The notes: a model not told the origin generated them from the sequence alone. Counted from the stretch's first letter, positions 40,314 through 49,355 are shown. The stretch: 52,733 nt of DNA from Caulobacter vibrioides OR37 (GCF_000372645.1 NZ_APMP01000031.1:1-52733), one strand, 5' to 3'. Numbers and translations: made by a program.

Positions 40314-40424
40314 AGCGTGATAGCCGAAAGTGTGAGCGGTTTCGGCGGTTATCACGCTCTAAATGTTTGATTTAGGGCCTTATTTTTCCGCTCGAATGAT
40401 TCCATTCGAGCGGATAAGGCTCTA
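40311..40424 (+). repeat. 114-bp double-hairpin repeat, copy D
   Basis: Nearly identical to copies A and B. It starts with the TAG stop codon of the parE remnant and ends GGCTCTA, giving CTAG at both borders. It lies only 284 bp from copy E. Confidence 0.9.
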
Positions 40425-40481
40425 GACGACACGCTCCGGTCGTGGCCATCATCCCGCCGCCATCGGGTGGAGTTCCGAACC

Positions 40482-41852
40482 ATGCGTTTCCTGCCGCGCG
40501 CCGTTGTCGCCGCCGCGCTCCTCGCGCCCGCCGTCGCGGCGGCGCAGGTCGGGCCGATCGTCGGGGACTGGTACGGGACGCTTCAGGCGCCAGGCGCGGC
40601 GCTGCCGCTCGTCTTCCACATCAAGGCCGACGGGACCGCGACGTTCGACAGCCCCGCCCAGCACGCCCTGGGCCTGGCCGCGACGGCGACCGTGGTCGAC
40701 GGCAAGGTCAGCGTAACGCTGCAAGCTATCCACGCCGGATTTCAGGGGGCGGCCTCGGCCGACGGCAACAGCCTGACGGGCGTGTGGACCCAGGGCGACT
40801 TGCCGCTGACCATGACCCGCACGGCGCCGGCCGCCGCGCCGGCCCCGAAGCGTCCGCAAACGCCCAAGCCGCCCTTCCCCTATCGCGCCGAGGACGTCAC
40901 CTACGTCAATCCGGCCTCGGGCCTGAAACTGGCCGGGACCCTGACCCTGCCGCGAGGCTCGGGCCCCTTCCCCGCCGTTCTGCTGATTACGGGCTCGGGC
41001 ACGCAGGACCGCGACGGGACCGTCTTCGATCACAAGCCGTTCCTGCTGATCGCCGACGCCCTGACACGGCGCGGCGTGGCGGTGCTGCGCGTCGATGATC
41101 GCGGCGCGGGCGGATCGGAAGCCGGCGACATCGCCAAGGCGACCTCGGCGAGCTTCGCCACCGACGTCGCGGCGGGCGTCGCCTTCCTGCGCGGCCGCCA
41201 GGACATCGATCCGGCCCGCATCGGCCTGATCGGCCACAGCGAGGGTGGCATGATCGCGCCCCTGGTCGCGGCCCAGGACCCTCGCATCGCCTTCCTGGTT
41301 CTGATGGCCGCCCCCGGCGTCGATGGGGTGGAGCTGCTGTTGTCGCAGAACCGCGCCATCGCCGAGGCCTCCGGCGCGCCGCCCACGGCGGTCGAAGCGA
41401 TGCTGAAGACCAAACGCGCCTGGTTCGAGGCCGCCCGCGACGCCCGGAACGAGGACGACGGCCGCGTCCGCCTGAACGCCGTGTTGGACCGCCAAGGCGC
41501 GCCGGTCGGCGCGCCAACGCGGGCCCAGGTTCTGAGCCTCGCGGCGCCCTGGTGGCATTACACCCTCAACACGCGGCCCGCGGACACTTTGAAACAGATC
41601 AAGGTTCCGGTCCTGGCGATCGGAGGCTCGAAGGACCTGCAGGTTCCAGCCGCCGCCAACCTGGCCGCGATCAAGACCGCCTTGGCCGGCGATCGGGACG
41701 TCACCACACGTGAGCTTCCCGGCCTGAATCACCTGCTCCAGACCGCCGGCACAGGGCTGCCAGACGAATACGGAACGATCGAGGAAACCATGGCTCCCGT
41801 CGCCCTGAGCACGATCGTCGACTGGACCGTGGCCCACGCGACCAAGAAATGA
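40482..41852 (+). CDS. Secreted alpha/beta hydrolase
   Basis: A 456-aa exported hydrolase. The signal peptide MRFLPRAVVAAALLAPAVAA is cleaved before Q; GGTGGAG lies upstream of the chosen ATG. An N-terminal beta domain of about 120 residues (GDWYGTLQAPGAALPLVFHI) is followed by a proline-rich linker and the hydrolase fold. The nucleophile elbow is GHSEGG (S253), with the oxyanion segment ITGSGTQDRDG and the likely catalytic histidine in GLNHLLQT. The architecture resembles bacterial acyl or carbohydrate esterases of the DUF3887/S9-like type. The next gene, a GH5 enzyme, overlaps its stop by 4 bases, so an ester-cleaving role on hemicellulose is plausible. Confidence 0.87.
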   Translation: MRFLPRAVVAAALLAPAVAAAQVGPIVGDWYGTLQAPGAALPLVFHIKADGTATFDSPAQHALGLAATATVVDGKVSVTLQAIHAGFQGAASADGNSLTGVWTQGDLPLTMTRTAPAAAPAPKRPQTPKPPFPYRAEDVTYVNPASGLKLAGTLTLPRGSGPFPAVLLITGSGTQDRDGTVFDHKPFLLIADALTRRGVAVLRVDDRGAGGSEAGDIAKATSASFATDVAAGVAFLRGRQDIDPARIGLIGHSEGGMIAPLVAAQDPRIAFLVLMAAPGVDGVELLLSQNRAIAEASGAPPTAVEAMLKTKRAWFEAARDARNEDDGRVRLNAVLDRQGAPVGAPTRAQVLSLAAPWWHYTLNTRPADTLKQIKVPVLAIGGSKDLQVPAAANLAAIKTALAGDRDVTTRELPGLNHLLQTAGTGLPDEYGTIEETMAPVALSTIVDWTVAHATKK

Positions 41853-43171
41853 CCGCCTCGCGCCGCCAGTTGCTCCACGGCCTAGCGGCGCTGCCCGCGC
41901 TCGGCGCGGCGGGTCCGGCGCCCAAGGGCTTCATCACGGCGCGGGACGGTCGCCTGAGCCTCGACGGCAAGCCCTATCGCTTCGTCGGCGCGAACCTCTG
42001 GTACGGGGCCTGGCTGGGCTCGGAAGGCCCCTCCGGCGACCGCGCGCGCCTGGCGCGGGAACTGGATCGGCTGAAGGCCCTGGGCGTCACCAATCTGCGC
42101 GTCCTGGGCGCGGGCGAGCGCTCGCCGGCCAAGGCCGCCGTCGCGCCCACGGTGCAGGAGACGCCCGGCGTCTATGACGAGGCGCTGCTGCGCGGCCTCG
42201 ACACGCTGCTGGCCGAGCTGGCGCTTCGCGACATGAAGGCGGTGATCTATCTGAACAACTTCTGGGACTGGTCGGGCGGGATGCCGGCCTATCTGAACTG
42301 GGCGGGCGACGGCCCCTGGTTCCAGGCGGGAGACCCCAACCATCCGTGGCCGGAATATGCGGACTATTCGGCCCGTTTCTATGGCGACGCCAAGGCCAAC
42401 GCGCTGTTTCGCCGCTACCTGCGCGCCCTGGTCGGCCGTCGCAACAGCGTGACCGGCAAGGCCTATCGCGACGACCCGACGATCATGGCCTGGCAGCTGG
42501 CCAACGAGCCGCGCCCGGGCGGCAGCGAGGCGTTCGGACTGGCCAACCTGCCCGCCTATTACCGCTGGATCGCCGACACCTCGGCGATCATCAAGACCCT
42601 CGACCCGCGCCACCTGGTCTGCACCGGAAGCGAGGGGGCCGTGGGCTGCCTGGAGCGCGAGGCTTGCGTGGTCGAGGCCCACAGGCCCGCGACGATCGAC
42701 TACGTCACCTTGCATGTCTGGCCCAACAACTGGGGCTGGATCGACGCCCGCAACCAGCCGAAAACCTACGCCGCCGGCGAGGCGCGATGCCGCGACTACG
42801 TCGCCCGCCACATCGCCCTAGCCAAGGGCCTGAACAAGCCGCTGGTCATCGAGGAGTTCGGCCTGGCCCGCGACGGCCGCGCCTTCGCGCCCGGCTCGGC
42901 GACGACCGACAAGGACCGCTTCTACCGCGCGATCCATGATCTGGCCCTGGCCGACATGAAGGCCGGCGGGCCGGTCGCCGGGACCAACTTCTGGGCCTGG
43001 AACGGCGAGGGCCGCGCCCAGCACCGCGACGCCTGGTTCGCCGAGGGCGACCGCGCGTTCGTCGGCGATCCGCCGCAAGAGGAGCAAGGGCTTTACGGCG
43101 TTTTCGACACGGATGCGTCGACCCTGGCGGTCATCAGGGCCCACGCGGACGCGGTGCGGGGATTGGTCTAA
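41849..43171 (+). CDS. Exported GH5 family glycosidase, mannanase-like
   Basis: A 440-aa enzyme with a twin-arginine-like signal (MTASRRQLLHGLAALPALGA). The GH5 barrel has the acid/base E220 in WQLANEPRPGG and the nucleophile E336 in VIEEFGLARDG, plus HVWPNNWGWID and NFWAWNGEGR. The sequence pattern is that of beta-mannanases (subfamily 7-like), which cut the main chain of mannans. Coupled by a 4-bp overlap to the secreted hydrolase upstream. No carbohydrate-binding module. Confidence 0.9.
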   Translation: MTASRRQLLHGLAALPALGAAGPAPKGFITARDGRLSLDGKPYRFVGANLWYGAWLGSEGPSGDRARLARELDRLKALGVTNLRVLGAGERSPAKAAVAPTVQETPGVYDEALLRGLDTLLAELALRDMKAVIYLNNFWDWSGGMPAYLNWAGDGPWFQAGDPNHPWPEYADYSARFYGDAKANALFRRYLRALVGRRNSVTGKAYRDDPTIMAWQLANEPRPGGSEAFGLANLPAYYRWIADTSAIIKTLDPRHLVCTGSEGAVGCLEREACVVEAHRPATIDYVTLHVWPNNWGWIDARNQPKTYAAGEARCRDYVARHIALAKGLNKPLVIEEFGLARDGRAFAPGSATTDKDRFYRAIHDLALADMKAGGPVAGTNFWAWNGEGRAQHRDAWFAEGDRAFVGDPPQEEQGLYGVFDTDASTLAVIRAHADAVRGLV

Positions 43172-43189
43172 CAACGTGGCGAGAGGGAT

Positions 43190-43221
43190 TGTCACCGGTG
43201 TCATTCATGATACCGGTTGGC
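43190..43221 (+). promoter_or_regulatory. Tandem CCGG-centred operators before the carboxylesterase
   Basis: TGTCACCGGTGTCA (43190-43203, palindrome with one mismatched pair) and TGATACCGGTTGGC (43208-43221), 18 bp apart. Same form as 7994 and 26449. TTGGTCTAACAAC just upstream (43163-43175) resembles TTGGTCTGACAAC of the xylX promoter. Confidence 0.6.
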
Positions 43222-43254
43222 GCCAGGACGCGCGGACAAGCGTCGGAGGAAGCC

Positions 43255-44883
43255 ATGGACACCCGTCGTCGCACCCTGATCACCGGCGCCGCCGCCCTGG
43301 CCGCCTACGCCGCCATGCCGGCCAGCGGTTTCACGGCCGAGGCGCGCTCGCCGGTGGTGGCGACGACGAACGGCAAGGTGCGCGGCTATCGCGACGGCGA
43401 GGTCAGCGTCTTCAAGGGCCTGCGGTACGGCGCCGACATGGGCGGCGCGCGGCGCTTTTCGCCGCCGGTCGCCCCCGAGCCCTGGACCGACGTCAAGGAC
43501 GCCCTCGCCTACGGTCCCGCATCGATGCAGCCGGGCAAGGGCGAGGACGGCGAGACTCTGTCCGAGGACTGCCTGTTCCTCAATGTCTGGACGCCCGCCG
43601 TCCTCGAAAAAAAGGGGCCGGGCAAGAGCGGGCTCGCCGACGGCGGCAGCCGGCCGGTGATGGTCTATATCCACGGCGGCGCCTATAACGGCGGCTCGGG
43701 CGCCTCGCCTTGGTACGAGGGAACCAAGCTCGCCAAGCGCGGCGACGTGGTGGTGGTGACGGTCAACCACCGCCTGAACGCCTTCGGCTATCTCTATCTG
43801 GCCCGTCTCTTCGACGATCCCTCGGTGGCCGACAGCGGCAATGTCGGCCAGCTGGACCTGGTCCTGGCCCTGCGCTGGGTGCGCGACAACATCGCCGCGT
43901 TCGGCGGCGATCCGGACCGGGTCATGCTGTTCGGACAGTCGGGCGGCGGGGCCAAGATCGCCACCCTGATGGCCATGCCCGCCGCCAAGGGCCTCTTCCA
44001 CCGCGCCGCCACCATGAGCGGCCAGCAGGTCACGGTCGGCGGCCCGTTCAACGCCACCCGCCGCGCCAAGGCGTTTCTCGACAAGCTGGGTATCAAGGAT
44101 CTGGCCGCCCTGCGCGCCCTGCCCGCCGACCAGATGCTGAACGGCCTGAAGGCGATCGACCCCATCGCCGGCTCGGGCGGGGTCTATATGGGTCCGGTGC
44201 TGGACGAGCGCGCCCTGGACCGCCACCCGTTCTTCCCCGACGCCGCCCCGACGGGCCTGTCCGTGCCGATGATGTGCGGCAACACCCACGACGAGACCAA
44301 GGGCTTCATCGGCTGGGACGCCAAGGCCTTCCCCAGGACCTGGGACGAGGTGATCGCCCGCCTGCCGGCCCAGTTCAACGCCCGGATCGACATCGATCCC
44401 GAGACGGTGGTGGCCTTCTACCGCAAGACCTATCCGAGCTATTCGCCGGCGGACGTCTATTTCGCCGCCTCGACGGCCGGGCGCTCGTGGAAAGCGGCCA
44501 TCCTCCAGGACGAGGCGCGCGCCAGGGCCGGCGCCCCGGCCTACGCCTATCAGGTCAATTGGAAGTCGCCGATCCAGGGCGGGATCTTCGGCGCGCCGCA
44601 CACCATCGACATCGGCCTGGTGTTCGGCACGCTGGACGCCAAAGGCTCGATCGTCGGGACGGGGCCGGAGTCCGTCGCCATGTCGAACACGATGAGCGAC
44701 GCCTTCATCGCCTTCGCCCGGACCGGCGATCCGAATGGCGGCGCCCTGCCCCGGTGGGAGCCCTACGCCCTGCCCCGCCGCCAGACCATGATCTTCGACA
44801 CCGTGTCGCGGATGGAGGACGACCCGCGCGGCGCCGAGCGCGCGTTCTTCGACCGCGTTCCGTTCACTCAGTTCGGCACTTGA
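43255..44883 (+). CDS. Exported type-B carboxylesterase
   Basis: A 542-aa alpha/beta hydrolase of the carboxylesterase type-B family. The N-terminus MDTRRRTLITGAAALAAYAA is a twin-arginine signal; GGAGGAA lies just before this ATG. Catalytic serine S229 in FGQSGGGAKIATLM, glutamate in NTHDETKGF and histidine in GAPHTIDIGLVFG; the oxyanion loop is YIHGGAYNGGSG. EDCLFLNVWTP is the family signature. Given the neighbouring GH5 and shared sugar operators it may remove acyl groups from plant polysaccharides. Confidence 0.9.
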   Translation: MDTRRRTLITGAAALAAYAAMPASGFTAEARSPVVATTNGKVRGYRDGEVSVFKGLRYGADMGGARRFSPPVAPEPWTDVKDALAYGPASMQPGKGEDGETLSEDCLFLNVWTPAVLEKKGPGKSGLADGGSRPVMVYIHGGAYNGGSGASPWYEGTKLAKRGDVVVVTVNHRLNAFGYLYLARLFDDPSVADSGNVGQLDLVLALRWVRDNIAAFGGDPDRVMLFGQSGGGAKIATLMAMPAAKGLFHRAATMSGQQVTVGGPFNATRRAKAFLDKLGIKDLAALRALPADQMLNGLKAIDPIAGSGGVYMGPVLDERALDRHPFFPDAAPTGLSVPMMCGNTHDETKGFIGWDAKAFPRTWDEVIARLPAQFNARIDIDPETVVAFYRKTYPSYSPADVYFAASTAGRSWKAAILQDEARARAGAPAYAYQVNWKSPIQGGIFGAPHTIDIGLVFGTLDAKGSIVGTGPESVAMSNTMSDAFIAFARTGDPNGGALPRWEPYALPRRQTMIFDTVSRMEDDPRGAERAFFDRVPFTQFGT

Positions 44884-45019
44884 CCTCGTAGGGCGGCGTC
44901 GGCGGCAGATGCTGGACCAGGATCTTCGCCGTCAGATCGGTCTCGGACGCGATCGGCGGTGGCTCGCCGAAGACCGCCAGCCATAGCTCGATCCAGGCCT
45001 GACGCACGTCGTAATCCAC
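44864..45019 (-). CDS. Small conserved-looking protein of unknown function
   Basis: A 51-aa protein starting at GTG with AGGAG 8 nt upstream (reads MDYDVRQAWIELWLAVFGEP at the start and VKCRTE at the end). Its end overlaps the end of the carboxylesterase gene by 20 bases in antisense. It has a helical N-terminus, a proline-rich middle (PPPIAS, LPPTPPYEV) and one cysteine. The good ribosome site and normal codon use argue that it is real. Function unknown. Confidence 0.55.
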   Translation of the reverse strand: MDYDVRQAWIELWLAVFGEPPPIASETDLTAKILVQHLPPTPPYEVKCRTE

Positions 45020-45096
45020 CGGACGACTCCTTTCCGAAGAAGGAAATCGTCCGATGGATCAAGAGGTTGCTGGTTAAGGCGCGTTAACCGAGAAAG

Positions 45097-47571
45097 CTAT
45101 CGCGCTTTGGCCGGACAGACCGCGCCGGCCGGGTCGGTCGTCAGTCGGACCTCGGCGATCGACAGCTTGAAGGTCCCGGCCGTGGCCAGCTCGAACGGCG
45201 CGGCCACCTTGGTCACGTCGGTCCCGGCGGCCTGGAAGCACTTCAGCGGGATCTTCAGGCTGGACCACCGGCCGATCGGCGCGCCCGCCGGCGGGGTGAC
45301 GTCCAGGCGTCCCGCGCCCATCGCCAGGGTCACCGGCGCCGAGGCCGGGGCGTCCACGCGGTAGTCGAAGCTCAGCGCCATCTCCGCATTGGTCTGGAAC
45401 GACAGGTCCAGCGGCTTGTCGCCGACGATCGACAGCAAGGCCGGAACGTCGCCGGCGAAGGTGATCTGGCGCCCCGCCTCCTGCACGCCGCCGGCGTCGA
45501 CCGGCGCGATCTGGACCGAGGTGGTCGGCGCGATCTGGAACGCGAACGGCGCCGGCGTCTTGCCGCCCACGAAGTAGCTGACGACGTTGTCGGACACCGC
45601 CTTGACGCCGGAGACCTCCGACAGCCTTCCGACCTTGCCCGGCTTGGCGTAGCTCAGGCCATAGCCGTAGGCGAACAGCGGATCATAAGGCTTGTCGCCC
45701 CGGTTCAGGCGGAACTGGTCGGCGCGCTTGGGCCAGCTGAACGACAGCTTGCCGGTGAAGTCGGCGCGCGGCTTGCCCGCCTTGTCGCCGATCAGCACGT
45801 CGGCGATTCCGCCGCCCTCCGAGCCGGGCAGCCAGGCGGCCACGAAGGCGTCGGAGGCGTTGATCTCGGGATTAACCCACAGCGGACGGCCGCCGAGGAA
45901 CACCGACACCACCTTCACGCCGCGCGCCTTCAGGCTCTTGAGCAGGGCCAGATCGGTCTTGGCGCCCGGCTGGTATTCCAGCGAGGTCTTCAGGTCGCCG
46001 ACACCTTCCGCATACGGATTTTCACCGAAGACGACGATGGCCACGTCCGGCTTCTGATCGAACTGGCCGCCGACCGACAGCGTCGCGTGGCCGCCGCCGG
46101 CCTCGATCGCCGTCTTCAGGCCCGACCAGATGGACTCGGCGTTGGGGAAGTCGGCGTTGGTGTTGCCCGTGCCTTGCCACGACAGGGTCCAGCCGCCCGA
46201 CTGCTTGCCGATGTCGTCGGCGCCCGAGCCGGCGACCAGCACGTGGGCGCTGCTCTTCACGGGCAGGACGCCGTCGTTCTTGAGCAGGACCAGCGACTTG
46301 CGCACCGCCTCGCGCGCCAGGGCGCGGTGTTCGGGAGCCCCGATCACGCCCTCGCGCCCCTCGTAGGGCCGCGCGGCCTGGAACAGCCCCAGCTTGGCCT
46401 TGACCCGCAGGATGCGGCGAACCGCGTCGTCGAGGCGCGCCATCGGAATGACGCCCGACTTCACCTCGGCCAGGGTGTTGTCATAGAGCCCCTTCCAGCT
46501 GTCGGGGGCCATGAACATGTCAAGGCCGGCGTTCAGCGCGGTCGGGCAATCGGTGGGCTTGCAGCCCGGAACCTGGCCGTGGCCGTTCCAGTCGCCGACC
46601 ACGAAGCCGTCGAAGCCCATCCGCCCCTTCAGCACGTCGGTCAGCAGGCCCTTGGCGCCGTGCATCTTCTGGCCGTTCCAGCTGGAGAACGAGGCCATGA
46701 TCGTCAGGGTCCCCGCGTTGATGGCCGGCGGATAGCCCTGGGCGTGGATCTTGATCAGGTCGTTTTCCGAGACCCGCGCGTCGCCCTGGTCGTGGCCGTC
46801 CTGGGTGCCGCCGTCGCCCAGGAAGTGCTTGGCGCTGGCGGCCACGTGACCCTGCTGGATGACGCCGTCCTTGCCGCCCGTATAGGGACCGACCGCCCCC
46901 TGGATGCCCAGGATCATCTGGCCGGCATAGGCGCGGACGATCTCGGGATCCTCCGAATAGCCCTCGTAGGCGCGCCCCCAGCGGTCGTCGCGCGGCGTGG
47001 CCAGGGTCGGTCCGAACGCCCAGTCGAAGCCGGCGGCGGAGGTCTCCAGCGCCGTGGCGGCGCCGATGCGGCGGATCAGCGCCGGATCATGCGCCGCGCC
47101 CAGCGCGATATTGTGCGGAAAGAGCACGGCCCCGACGACATTGTTGTCGCCATGCACCGCGTCGATGCCGAACATCAGCGGAATGGGGGTTCCGCCCGGC
47201 CGGCGCGCGGCCGCCTCGCGGAAGGCGCGGGCCGTATCGACCCAGGGCTTCTGGGGCGAGCGGTCCGGCGCGCCCAGCGGCGGCGAACTGCCCCCGGCCA
47301 GGATCGAGCCCAGGGGATAGACGACAAGGTCCTCGGGCTTGATGTGGGCGATGTCGGCCTGGATGACCTGGCCGACCTTTTCCTCGACGGTCAGCCTGGA
47401 CATCAGCGCCGTCACGAAGGCTTCCGTCGCCGGATCGACCAGGCCCTGGCTCTTGGCCGCCGGCCAGAGGGCGGGATGAGCCGTGCTCGCGGGACCGGTT
47501 TGCGCGGCGGCCGCGCCGGACAGAACGGTGGACGCCAACAGAGCGGCGACGCGGAGGGTCCTGGTGTTCAT
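45097..47571 (-). CDS. Secreted GH3 beta-glucosidase/exo-beta-glucanase (ExoP-like)
   Basis: An 824-aa secreted enzyme. Signal peptide MNTRTLRVAALLASTVLSGA with cleavage after AAA. The GH3 N-terminal barrel contains HGDNNVVGAVLFPHNIALGA, SAKHFLGDGGTQDGHDQGD and the nucleophile D327 in FVVGDWNGHGQ; the second domain has AGSGADDIGKQSGGWTLSWQ and FGENPYAEG. A C-terminal galactose-binding-like domain of about 170 residues follows, as in ExoP-type exo-1,3/1,4-beta-glucanases. I chose the ATG that gives the signal peptide and has GGGGAG beside it. A GCGC-centred XylR-type operator lies 150 bp upstream. Confidence 0.92.
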   Translation of the reverse strand: MNTRTLRVAALLASTVLSGAAAAQTGPASTAHPALWPAAKSQGLVDPATEAFVTALMSRLTVEEKVGQVIQADIAHIKPEDLVVYPLGSILAGGSSPPLGAPDRSPQKPWVDTARAFREAAARRPGGTPIPLMFGIDAVHGDNNVVGAVLFPHNIALGAAHDPALIRRIGAATALETSAAGFDWAFGPTLATPRDDRWGRAYEGYSEDPEIVRAYAGQMILGIQGAVGPYTGGKDGVIQQGHVAASAKHFLGDGGTQDGHDQGDARVSENDLIKIHAQGYPPAINAGTLTIMASFSSWNGQKMHGAKGLLTDVLKGRMGFDGFVVGDWNGHGQVPGCKPTDCPTALNAGLDMFMAPDSWKGLYDNTLAEVKSGVIPMARLDDAVRRILRVKAKLGLFQAARPYEGREGVIGAPEHRALAREAVRKSLVLLKNDGVLPVKSSAHVLVAGSGADDIGKQSGGWTLSWQGTGNTNADFPNAESIWSGLKTAIEAGGGHATLSVGGQFDQKPDVAIVVFGENPYAEGVGDLKTSLEYQPGAKTDLALLKSLKARGVKVVSVFLGGRPLWVNPEINASDAFVAAWLPGSEGGGIADVLIGDKAGKPRADFTGKLSFSWPKRADQFRLNRGDKPYDPLFAYGYGLSYAKPGKVGRLSEVSGVKAVSDNVVSYFVGGKTPAPFAFQIAPTTSVQIAPVDAGGVQEAGRQITFAGDVPALLSIVGDKPLDLSFQTNAEMALSFDYRVDAPASAPVTLAMGAGRLDVTPPAGAPIGRWSSLKIPLKCFQAAGTDVTKVAAPFELATAGTFKLSIAEVRLTTDPAGAVCPAKAR

Positions 47572-47610
47572 ACTCCCCAACTCTTGTCGTTCGCGGTCAC
47601 GCGCCGCGCA

Positions 47611-47624
47611 GGACAACGTTGTCA
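47611..47624. promoter_or_regulatory. CG-centred palindrome before the secreted GH3 gene
   Basis: GGACAACGTTGTCA is palindromic at all but the outermost pair and has the look of a LacI-family operator. It lies 40 bp before the start codon, within a possible leader. Confidence 0.4.
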
Positions 47625-47721
47625 TAGGCCGCGACGACGATCCATAGGCTTCATTTTGTACGACCAATGGGCGGTCTTCCGGGTTTTTCACTCCCGGAGC
47701 GCCGGTCGGAGCGCATCTATT

Positions 47722-47735
47722 TGACAGCGCTAACA
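47722..47735 (-). promoter_or_regulatory. XylR-type operator of the secreted GH3 gene
   Basis: Read on the minus strand it is TGTTAGCGCTGTCA, sharing its first ten bases with the xylX operator TGTTAGCGCTACCA. It suggests that this glycosidase responds to XylR or a close paralogue. Confidence 0.55.
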
Positions 47736-47875
47736 ATCTTCGCCGCACGCGCCCCGAGACGCCGACGATCCAACGACGCGGCAGCGGAGAAATAATCCTT
47801 TCCGCCACGGCGGCCAGGCCGGTCTCCCGACCCGCTAGTCCGCGCCGGCGGAGCGAATCGCGGCGGACAGCGCGC

Positions 47876-47910
47876 AAAAAAAGGGGGACGGGTCCGAAGA
47901 CCCGCCCCCC
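47876..47910 (-). terminator. Rho-independent terminator of flagellin gene 1
   Basis: On the minus strand a stem GGGGGGCGGGTC/GACCCGTCCCCC with a TTCG tetraloop is followed by seven T. A very strong terminator 26 nt after the flagellin stop. Confidence 0.92.
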
Positions 47911-47935
47911 CTAGGGATCGAAAGAGTGTTTCGAC

Positions 47936-48757
47936 TTAGCGGAACAGGCTCAGGATCGAGGAGCTGGAAGCGTTGGCGATCGACAGCGCCTGGACGCCCA
48001 GCTGCTGCTTGGTTTGCAGCGATTGCAGCTTGGCGCTTTCCTTGGCCAGGTCGGCGTCCACCAGGTTGCCGACACCGGCGTTCAGGCTGTCTTGCAGCTT
48101 GCCGACGAAGGACAGGTGGGTGTCGAGACCGGTCGAGGACGTGCCCAGCGAAGCCAGCTTGTTGGTGGCGGTCTGCAGGGCGTTGCTGATCGTGGTGATC
48201 ATCGTCTTGGCCGAGGCCGCGTCGGTGAAGGTCGACGACGCGCTGAGGCCAATGCCGCCCAGCGACAGGGTTTGGGCGTTGACGGTGAAGCCCGAACCGT
48301 CCGAGTTGGCCAGGAAGGTCAGCTTGGAGGTCGTGCCGTCGGCGACGCTGACGCCGTTGAACTTGGAGTTCGTGGCGGCCTTGGTGATCTGATCGCGCAG
48401 CGACTCGAAGTCGGCCTTGAGGGCGTTGAACGAGGCGGTGTTCAGCGAGGTGTCGGAAGCGGCCAGGGCCTTCGACTTCATCTGACCCAGCAGGTTGGTG
48501 ATGGTGTCACCGGCCGCCAGGGCGACGTCGATGGTCGACTGGCCGCGTTGCAGCGAGTCCTTCACCGAATTCAGGCTGTCGGCGGTGGCCTGTTGGTTCT
48601 TGGCGGTGGCCCAGATCGCGCCGTTGTCCTTGGCGCTGCCCACCTTCTTACCGGTGCTGATGCGCTGTTGGACGGTGGCCAGCTCGCCGCTGGTCGCGTT
48701 GAGGTTTTGCAGCGCGATGAGCGCGTTGTTGTTCGTGTTGATGCTGTTTAGCGCCAT
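47936..48757 (-). CDS. Flagellin, FljM/FljN/FljO type (copy 1)
   Basis: A 273-aa flagellar filament subunit. The conserved N-terminal D0/D1 helices ([38 protein letters not shown]) and C-terminal helix ([20 protein letters not shown], ending SSILSLFR) surround a short variable middle, typical of the short Caulobacter flagellins. It is almost identical to the next flagellin gene. C. crescentus has three such genes in tandem (fljM, fljN, fljO); which of them this is cannot be decided. It has its own leader and terminator. Confidence 0.94.
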   Translation of the reverse strand: MALNSINTNNNALIALQNLNATSGELATVQQRISTGKKVGSAKDNGAIWATAKNQQATADSLNSVKDSLQRGQSTIDVALAAGDTITNLLGQMKSKALAASDTSLNTASFNALKADFESLRDQITKAATNSKFNGVSVADGTTSKLTFLANSDGSGFTVNAQTLSLGGIGLSASSTFTDAASAKTMITTISNALQTATNKLASLGTSSTGLDTHLSFVGKLQDSLNAGVGNLVDADLAKESAKLQSLQTKQQLGVQALSIANASSSSILSLFR

Positions 48758-48802
48758 GACGAAACACTCCTATTCGAGGTGTCCCGACGTCGTTTTGACG
48801 TC

Positions 48803-48833
48803 GGCGGGCATTTTGCCCAACGTCTGGTATCCG
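48803..48833 (-). promoter_or_regulatory. Conserved block upstream of flagellin 1
   Basis: Contains the hairpin GGGCATTTTGCCC and resembles 50253-50281 before flagellin 2 (shared GCATTTTGCCC/GCGTTTTGCCC core and a nearby ATCCG). It may be a promoter element or part of a leader used for post-transcriptional control. A further hairpin (CGACGTCGTTTTGACGTCGG) lies between it and the gene. Confidence 0.4.
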
Positions 48834-49318
48834 CGAACTAGATTTCCATTTCGTTTAAGACACAATGTCGCACGGCCAATATCGCGAACTCATTCCGTTA
48901 ATAGTTGACTCAGGAACGGCCCCGCCCAGAGCCCCTAAAACCAGTTCGCTTGTCTCAAAATGGCACATTTTGCCTAGTGAAAATCGGACGGAGACTCTAG
49001 CTAGGCAAGTTCGGCCGAGGCCTTTAGAGTCTAGGCGGACTCAGTGTCTGGCGGGTAGGCAAAAACGGCCAAAACCCCCGCGCGATCGGTATCCCGAACG
49101 CTCTCCTGGAGGTTCCGAAAGCGCGACCCGCGCCAGGCCCAAGCGCCGAGGGCGGAGCCGCGTCGAGGTTGAGCGTCGGCGACGTCGCGGCGACCGTCTC
49201 TCCTCTTGAAGCCGCTAAGGTGAGGGCGACCGCAGGCTTGGCTCGCGCGCAATCCTCGTCCTGAGCGTGTCGAGGGACGCGCTGTGCTCTCCGAACCTGC
49301 GACCACGTGTGAACTGCC
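48834..49318. other. Gap between the two flagellin genes
   Basis: No convincing gene. It holds upstream sequence of flagellin 1 and a short REP-like hairpin, GTCCTGAGCGTGTCGAGGGA, at about 49258. I see no trace of a third flagellin. Confidence 0.4.
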
Positions 49319-49355
49319 AAAAGAAAAGGGAGCGGATCCTAGGACCCGCTCCCTT
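49319..49355 (-). terminator. Rho-independent terminator of flagellin gene 2
   Basis: On the minus strand a stem AAGGGAGCGG/CCGCTCCCTT with a 10-nt loop is followed by TTTTCTTTT. Confidence 0.88.

Noticed and set aside
25370..40355. Repeated short minus-strand frames beginning like MITAETA-TFGYHAL
   Set aside because: They recur only because they lie inside the copies of the 114-bp repeat; no ribosome site or conserved continuation is present.
48962..48976. TGGCACATTTTGCC, resembling a sigma-54 promoter
   Set aside because: GG and GC are 8 bases apart instead of 10, and it points away from the flagellin genes.
49024..49320. A 98-codon minus-strand frame between the flagellins
   Set aside because: It contains a REP-like hairpin and low-complexity sequence, and there is no plausible start signal.
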